A DNA stretch of 64,000 nt, from contig CAMDFT010000005.1 of NCBI GenBank assembly GCA_945897795.1, positions 1-64,000 on the forward strand, read 5' to 3'. The position numbers and the translations under genes were made by a program. The notes under the pieces are model-generated. The model worked only from the letters and a program-made list of their open reading frames with translations. It was not told the DNA's origin and did no database searches. The stretch comes from Limnohabitans sp. Rim8. Its GTDB lineage: Bacteria > Pseudomonadota > Gammaproteobacteria > Burkholderiales > Burkholderiaceae_C. This document shows positions 59,459-64,000 of the stretch, in pieces (the first letter of the stretch is position 1; every line of letters begins with the position of its first letter).

Positions 59459-59950
59459 GCCACCACCAAAAAGCCCCCTACTGCCCCTGTATTTGCCAAG
59501 ATAGCCGAGAACAAAAAAGCGTCGTTTGACTATTTTATTGAAGAGCGCTACGAGGCAGGCATGGTCCTGGAAGGCTGGGAAGTCAAGGCCATTCGCGAAG
59601 GCAAGGTGCAGCTCACCGACGGCTATGTGGTCATCCGAAACGGCGAATTGTTCATCATCGGCTGCCTCATCAATCCGCTCAAAACGGCTTCGACCCACAT
59701 CAATCCTGAAGCGGCGCGCACGCGCAAACTGCTGCTGAACAAGGAAGAGATCAAGCGGCTGATCGGCAAAATCGAGCAAAAGGGCTACACCCTGGTGCCG
59801 ATCAACCTGCACTGGAAAGCGGGCAAGGTCAAATGCGACATTGCGTTGGCCAAGGGCAAGGCCGAGCACGACAAACGCGACACCATCAAGGACCGCGAAG
59901 GCAAGCGCGAAGTCGATCGCGCCATGAAGAGCCGTCACCGCGACCGCTGA
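59459..59950 (+). CDS. smpB: SsrA-binding protein SmpB
   Basis: 163 aa. tmRNA-binding trans-translation factor. Motifs: [35 protein letters not shown] core [24 protein letters not shown], and the basic C-terminal tail [25 protein letters not shown] core [13 protein letters not shown] that enters the decoding centre. ATG 59459 is preceded by no strong ribosome-binding site but gives the family start. It is the only plus-strand gene to the right of the predicted dif. The ssrA gene itself is not in the window. Confidence 0.97.
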   Translation, partial: ATTKKPPTAPVFAKIAENKKASFDYFIEERYEAGMVLEGWEVKAIREGKVQLTDGYVVIRNGELFIIGCLINPLKTASTHINPEAARTRKLLLNKEEIKRLIGKIEQKGYTLVPINLHWKAGKVKCDIALAKGKAEHDKRDTIKDREGKREVDRAMKSRHRDR

Positions 59951-59978
59951 GTGTCTGATCCCAGAGATCAGTCTGTAG

Positions 59979-60039
59979 GTCGGTGGCTTTAGCCCCGACA
60001 CGGTTTCTCATGAAAATTCTCGGGGCTAGAACCACCGAC
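59979..60039. repeat. REP-like inverted repeat (class B) between smpB and the hydratase gene
   Basis: Left arm GTCGGTGGCTTTAGCCCCGA (59979-59998), right arm inverted at 60020-60039, 17-18 of 20 matching around a 21-bp loop. The arm resembles the arms of the tandem array at 11.7-12.3 kb (GTAGGTCGGTG...CCGAC). Placed between two convergent genes, it may also stop transcription from both sides. Confidence 0.82.
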
Positions 60040-60042
60040 AAA

Positions 60043-61125
60043 TCACGCCAAATCGCGCAGCGGGTGATGATCTGAAGGCCAGGGGCTCGCAAAGAACCGT
60101 GCAGCTTCCGATAAATCTACGTCTTCCACCCGTGCAGGCTTCCAGTTCGGCGTGTGGTCTTTGTCCACAGCCAAGGCTCGGATGCCTTCCACGGATTCGC
60201 TGTCGGTCACCGAACGCAAATGGAAGCAGTGGTGCACCATGTCGCGTTCCATGCGCAGATCGTCAGCCAGGCTCAGTTGACGGGCGCGTCGTATTTGTTC
60301 CAGCACCACATGCAGCATCAAAGGTGAGCGGTGGCGCAAAACATGCGCTGTTTTCTGACTCCACTCATCGGTAGCCGCTTCCAGCTTGAGCAACATGTCC
60401 GCCAGGGTGGATAGGCCAAAAACCTCATCGATCAGGGGTTGTGGCGTGAGCTTTTCGGGCGTCATCGCACCCGCTTGGGCCAGCACCCACCGCTCCACCG
60501 ATTCGGCGTTCTCAAAGGGGCTGCTGATCAAGGTCTGCCAGATGGGCTCGAGCATCCCGCTGGCCAGCGAGATGTCGGCCAGTTTGGCCGCGACCGCCTG
60601 GGGGCCGTTGAGCATCTGTCCCGTTAAGCCAAGGTATTCGCCCAGACGACCTGGGCAGCGGCTCAGAAAATAGCCCCCGCCCACATCCGGAAACAAACCA
60701 ATGTGGGTTTCGGGCATGGCCATCTTGGTGCGCTCGGTCACCACACGCACGCTCGCGCCTTGGCTGATGCCCATGCCGCCACCCATGACGATGCCGTCCA
60801 TGAAGGCAATGTAGGGTTTGCTGTAGGTGTGGATCAGGTGGTTCAGGCGGTACTCTTCGGTGAAAAAGTCCCCCAATGCCGCGTCGCCCGCATGTGCGGC
60901 TTGGTGAAAAAATCGGATATCTCCACCCGCACAGAAGGCGCCAAAAGGCCCTTCCTTGCCCGTACCGCGCACCGCTACGGCCAGCACTTGGGGATTGGTT
61001 TGCCAATCGAGCAAAGCACGAGTCAAAGCACGCACCATGTCAAGCGACAAGGCGTTCAGAGCCTTGGGGCGGTTGAGGGTGATGCAGCCGATGCGGCCTT
61101 CGATCTGTGCGATGACTTCAGTCAT
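60043..61125 (-). CDS. Enoyl-CoA hydratase/isomerase family protein (3-hydroxyisobutyryl-CoA hydrolase-like)
   Basis: 360 aa, crotonase superfamily. ITLNRPKALNALSLDMV, oxyanion GAFCAGGDIRFFHQAA, YIAFMDGIVMGGGMGISQGASVRV core MDGIVMGGGMGIS, and AMPETHIGLFPDVGGGYFLSR with the catalytic Glu. The length (~360) and the C-terminal domain (DKDHTPNWKPARVEDV) fit the 3-hydroxyisobutyryl-CoA hydrolase (valine catabolism) group rather than simple hydratases. EamA gene upstream overlaps by eight bases. Confidence 0.92.
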   Translation of the reverse strand: MTEVIAQIEGRIGCITLNRPKALNALSLDMVRALTRALLDWQTNPQVLAVAVRGTGKEGPFGAFCAGGDIRFFHQAAHAGDAALGDFFTEEYRLNHLIHTYSKPYIAFMDGIVMGGGMGISQGASVRVVTERTKMAMPETHIGLFPDVGGGYFLSRCPGRLGEYLGLTGQMLNGPQAVAAKLADISLASGMLEPIWQTLISSPFENAESVERWVLAQAGAMTPEKLTPQPLIDEVFGLSTLADMLLKLEAATDEWSQKTAHVLRHRSPLMLHVVLEQIRRARQLSLADDLRMERDMVHHCFHLRSVTDSESVEGIRALAVDKDHTPNWKPARVEDVDLSEAARFFASPWPSDHHPLRDLA

Positions 61126-62002
61126 TGTTGCCTCTCCAGCCTAACCATTGGTTCATGAGCAAAGCCCCCAGGACCAGGGAACCGCCTAACAATACGCTCA
61201 TTTGCGGGGCTTCGTTAGCACCCCACCAAGCCAAGGCGATGCCAAACACGATTTCCAGCAGGCACAACAATGACGCCTCAGGGGCTTTGAGCACCCGCAC
61301 GCAAATCACCGACAACACACAGGGAATGGCCAATTGGAACAAGCCCAAAATGGCGAGCAAACCTACATCGTGGGCCGATGCTTGAAACGGCATGGCCAAG
61401 GGCAAGGTGAGCAAAGTAGAGAAAACAGCCCCCAACAAAACCGAGGGCACCAAATCCAGACTGTGGCCATCGCTTTGGCTTTTTTGGGCCAAGGTCCACT
61501 GCACGGCACCCGCGATGGGCACACACAAAGCCACCAGTGAGCCCACCAGAAAATTCGGGTCGCCCAAGCTCAATTGGGTGCCATACATCCAACCAATTCC
61601 GATCCCGGCCACCACAATGGCGACCCAAGTGCGCAAAGGCAATTGGTGGCGCAAAAACACGCGGGTGAACAAGGCGGTGAACAAAGGTCCCACGGCCATG
61701 GTGATCAACACATTGGCCACTGCCGTGAGCGTCAGCGCCACCATGAAGGCGGTGAACATGACACTCCAGCACACGCCCGACAGCCAAAAGTAACGGTTGC
61801 GCCAAGGCATTCGAGACCACACCCCCTTGCCCTGCCACAAAGGCAGAATGATCAAGAGGGACACGACGGTGAAAAAGCTGCGCCAGAAGGTGACTTCAAA
61901 GCTGCGAGCTTCCTCCAAGTGCCGAGTCACCACCCCAGCCATGGACCACAGGGCGGTGCAGCCCACCATGGTCCAAACGGCCAAACTGTGTGTCATGCGC
62001 AT
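61118..62002 (-). CDS. DMT-superfamily transporter (EamA family)
   Basis: 294-aa inner-membrane protein with about ten hydrophobic helices arranged as two EamA repeats (first ending around GMYGTQLSL, second starting after GSLVALCVPIAGAV). Exports a metabolite; substrate unknown. ATG at 62002 or 61996. It overlaps the next gene by eight bases and lies 13 bp after typA, so typA-eamA-hydratase may be one transcript. Confidence 0.88.
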   Translation of the reverse strand: MRMTHSLAVWTMVGCTALWSMAGVVTRHLEEARSFEVTFWRSFFTVVSLLIILPLWQGKGVWSRMPWRNRYFWLSGVCWSVMFTAFMVALTLTAVANVLITMAVGPLFTALFTRVFLRHQLPLRTWVAIVVAGIGIGWMYGTQLSLGDPNFLVGSLVALCVPIAGAVQWTLAQKSQSDGHSLDLVPSVLLGAVFSTLLTLPLAMPFQASAHDVGLLAILGLFQLAIPCVLSVICVRVLKAPEASLLCLLEIVFGIALAWWGANEAPQMSVLLGGSLVLGALLMNQWLGWRGNND

Positions 62003-62015
62003 GGCCGTGGACCGA

Positions 62016-63833
<1,818 letters not shown>

Positions 63834-63846
63834 GCTTTCTCTTCCT

Positions 63847-64000
63847 TTAAACCTGCTCGGCCAGCAACGGCTCAAATGCAGGTGAACTTTCTAAAATCTG
63901 TTGAATTTCAATCGGGCTCAACAATCGACCCGGAACCAATTCGCCGCCATGCACCACTGCTGTTCCCAGCAAGGCACGAGGATGTTCTCCATACACCGCG
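63847..64000 (-). CDS. truB: tRNA pseudouridine(55) synthase TruB, C-terminal fragment (continues past the window)
   Basis: Only the last ~50 codons are present, reading GEHPRALLGTAVVHGGELVP, then GRLLSPIEIQQIL and a short tail. LGxA...GxLxPxRLLSP is the TruB C-terminal domain pattern, and truB-typA adjacency is common in betaproteobacteria. The gene runs off the right edge, so the catalytic part is not seen. Confidence 0.65.
   Translation of the reverse strand, partial: AVYGEHPRALLGTAVVHGGELVPGRLLSPIEIQQILESSPAFEPLLAEQV

Overview
The window is about 64 kb of chromosome from a GC-rich betaproteobacterium. Gene content and order (purL, rlhA, selO-msrB-yciB-bolA, mltG-tmk-holB-tatD, guaB-guaA, smpB/ratA-rnfH, typA-truB, plus a large Liv-type ABC transporter and beta-oxidation block) point to Burkholderiales, most likely Comamonadaceae. 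The genus is inference. I see no prophage, plasmid, CRISPR array, rRNA or tRNA. About 55 protein genes are supported, with truncated genes at both edges (purL on the left, truB on the right).

Layout. 1-8 kb: purL (5' end outside the window), a SWIM/SNF2 helicase and a small lipoprotein. 8.1-16.1 kb, minus strand: an orphan membrane histidine kinase, rlhA (23S rRNA C2501 hydroxylation), a 137-bp-period tandem array of inverted repeats, a parvulin-type PPIase, and a tight selO-msrB-yciB-bolA run ending in a strong terminator. 16.3-33.2 kb, plus strand: an acyl-CoA ligase, a complete branched-chain-type ABC importer (livK-H-M-G-F) and a beta-oxidation block (FadB/J-like enzyme, thiolase, acyl-CoA dehydrogenase, thioesterase, SDRs, MDR reductase, GST). 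Together these look like uptake, activation and oxidation of carboxylic acids; a promoter with a TetR-type palindrome sits in front of the fad genes. 33.2-43.1 kb: a lipoprotein with an HExxH motif, tex, a patatin-like lipase, trhO, a TfoX-N protein, a REP/RAYT cassette, an iron-type alcohol dehydrogenase, an HSL-type esterase, and a thioesterase-GNAT fusion. 43.1-48.5 kb: ygfZ, divergent from mltG-tmk-holB-tatD, then an ankyrin-repeat protein.

Near 48,570 a 28-bp sequence resembles the XerCD dif site. Gene orientation flips there: by my count 31 of 41 genes to the left are on the plus strand and 13 of 14 to the right are on the minus strand. KOPS-like GGGNAGGG octamers on the left point toward it. 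I infer this is the replication terminus. To its right, on the minus strand, lie a penicillin-acylase-family protein, LD-carboxypeptidase, a TadA-haloalkane-dehalogenase fusion, a PaiB-type protein, guaA, guaB, a methyltransferase, rnfH, ratA (smpB divergent), an enoyl-CoA hydratase-family enzyme, an EamA transporter, typA and truB.

The most unusual theme is repeats. Three families of REP-like inverted repeats are present. One (core GCGAGCGAAGCG) is inserted in frame inside two conserved genes, purL and selO, adding peptide segments to essential or conserved enzymes. A second forms the tandem array and recurs between smpB and the hydratase. The third flanks its own RAYT transposase. Other items of note are the TadA-dehalogenase fusion and a HigA antitoxin remnant abutting the guaA stop codon.
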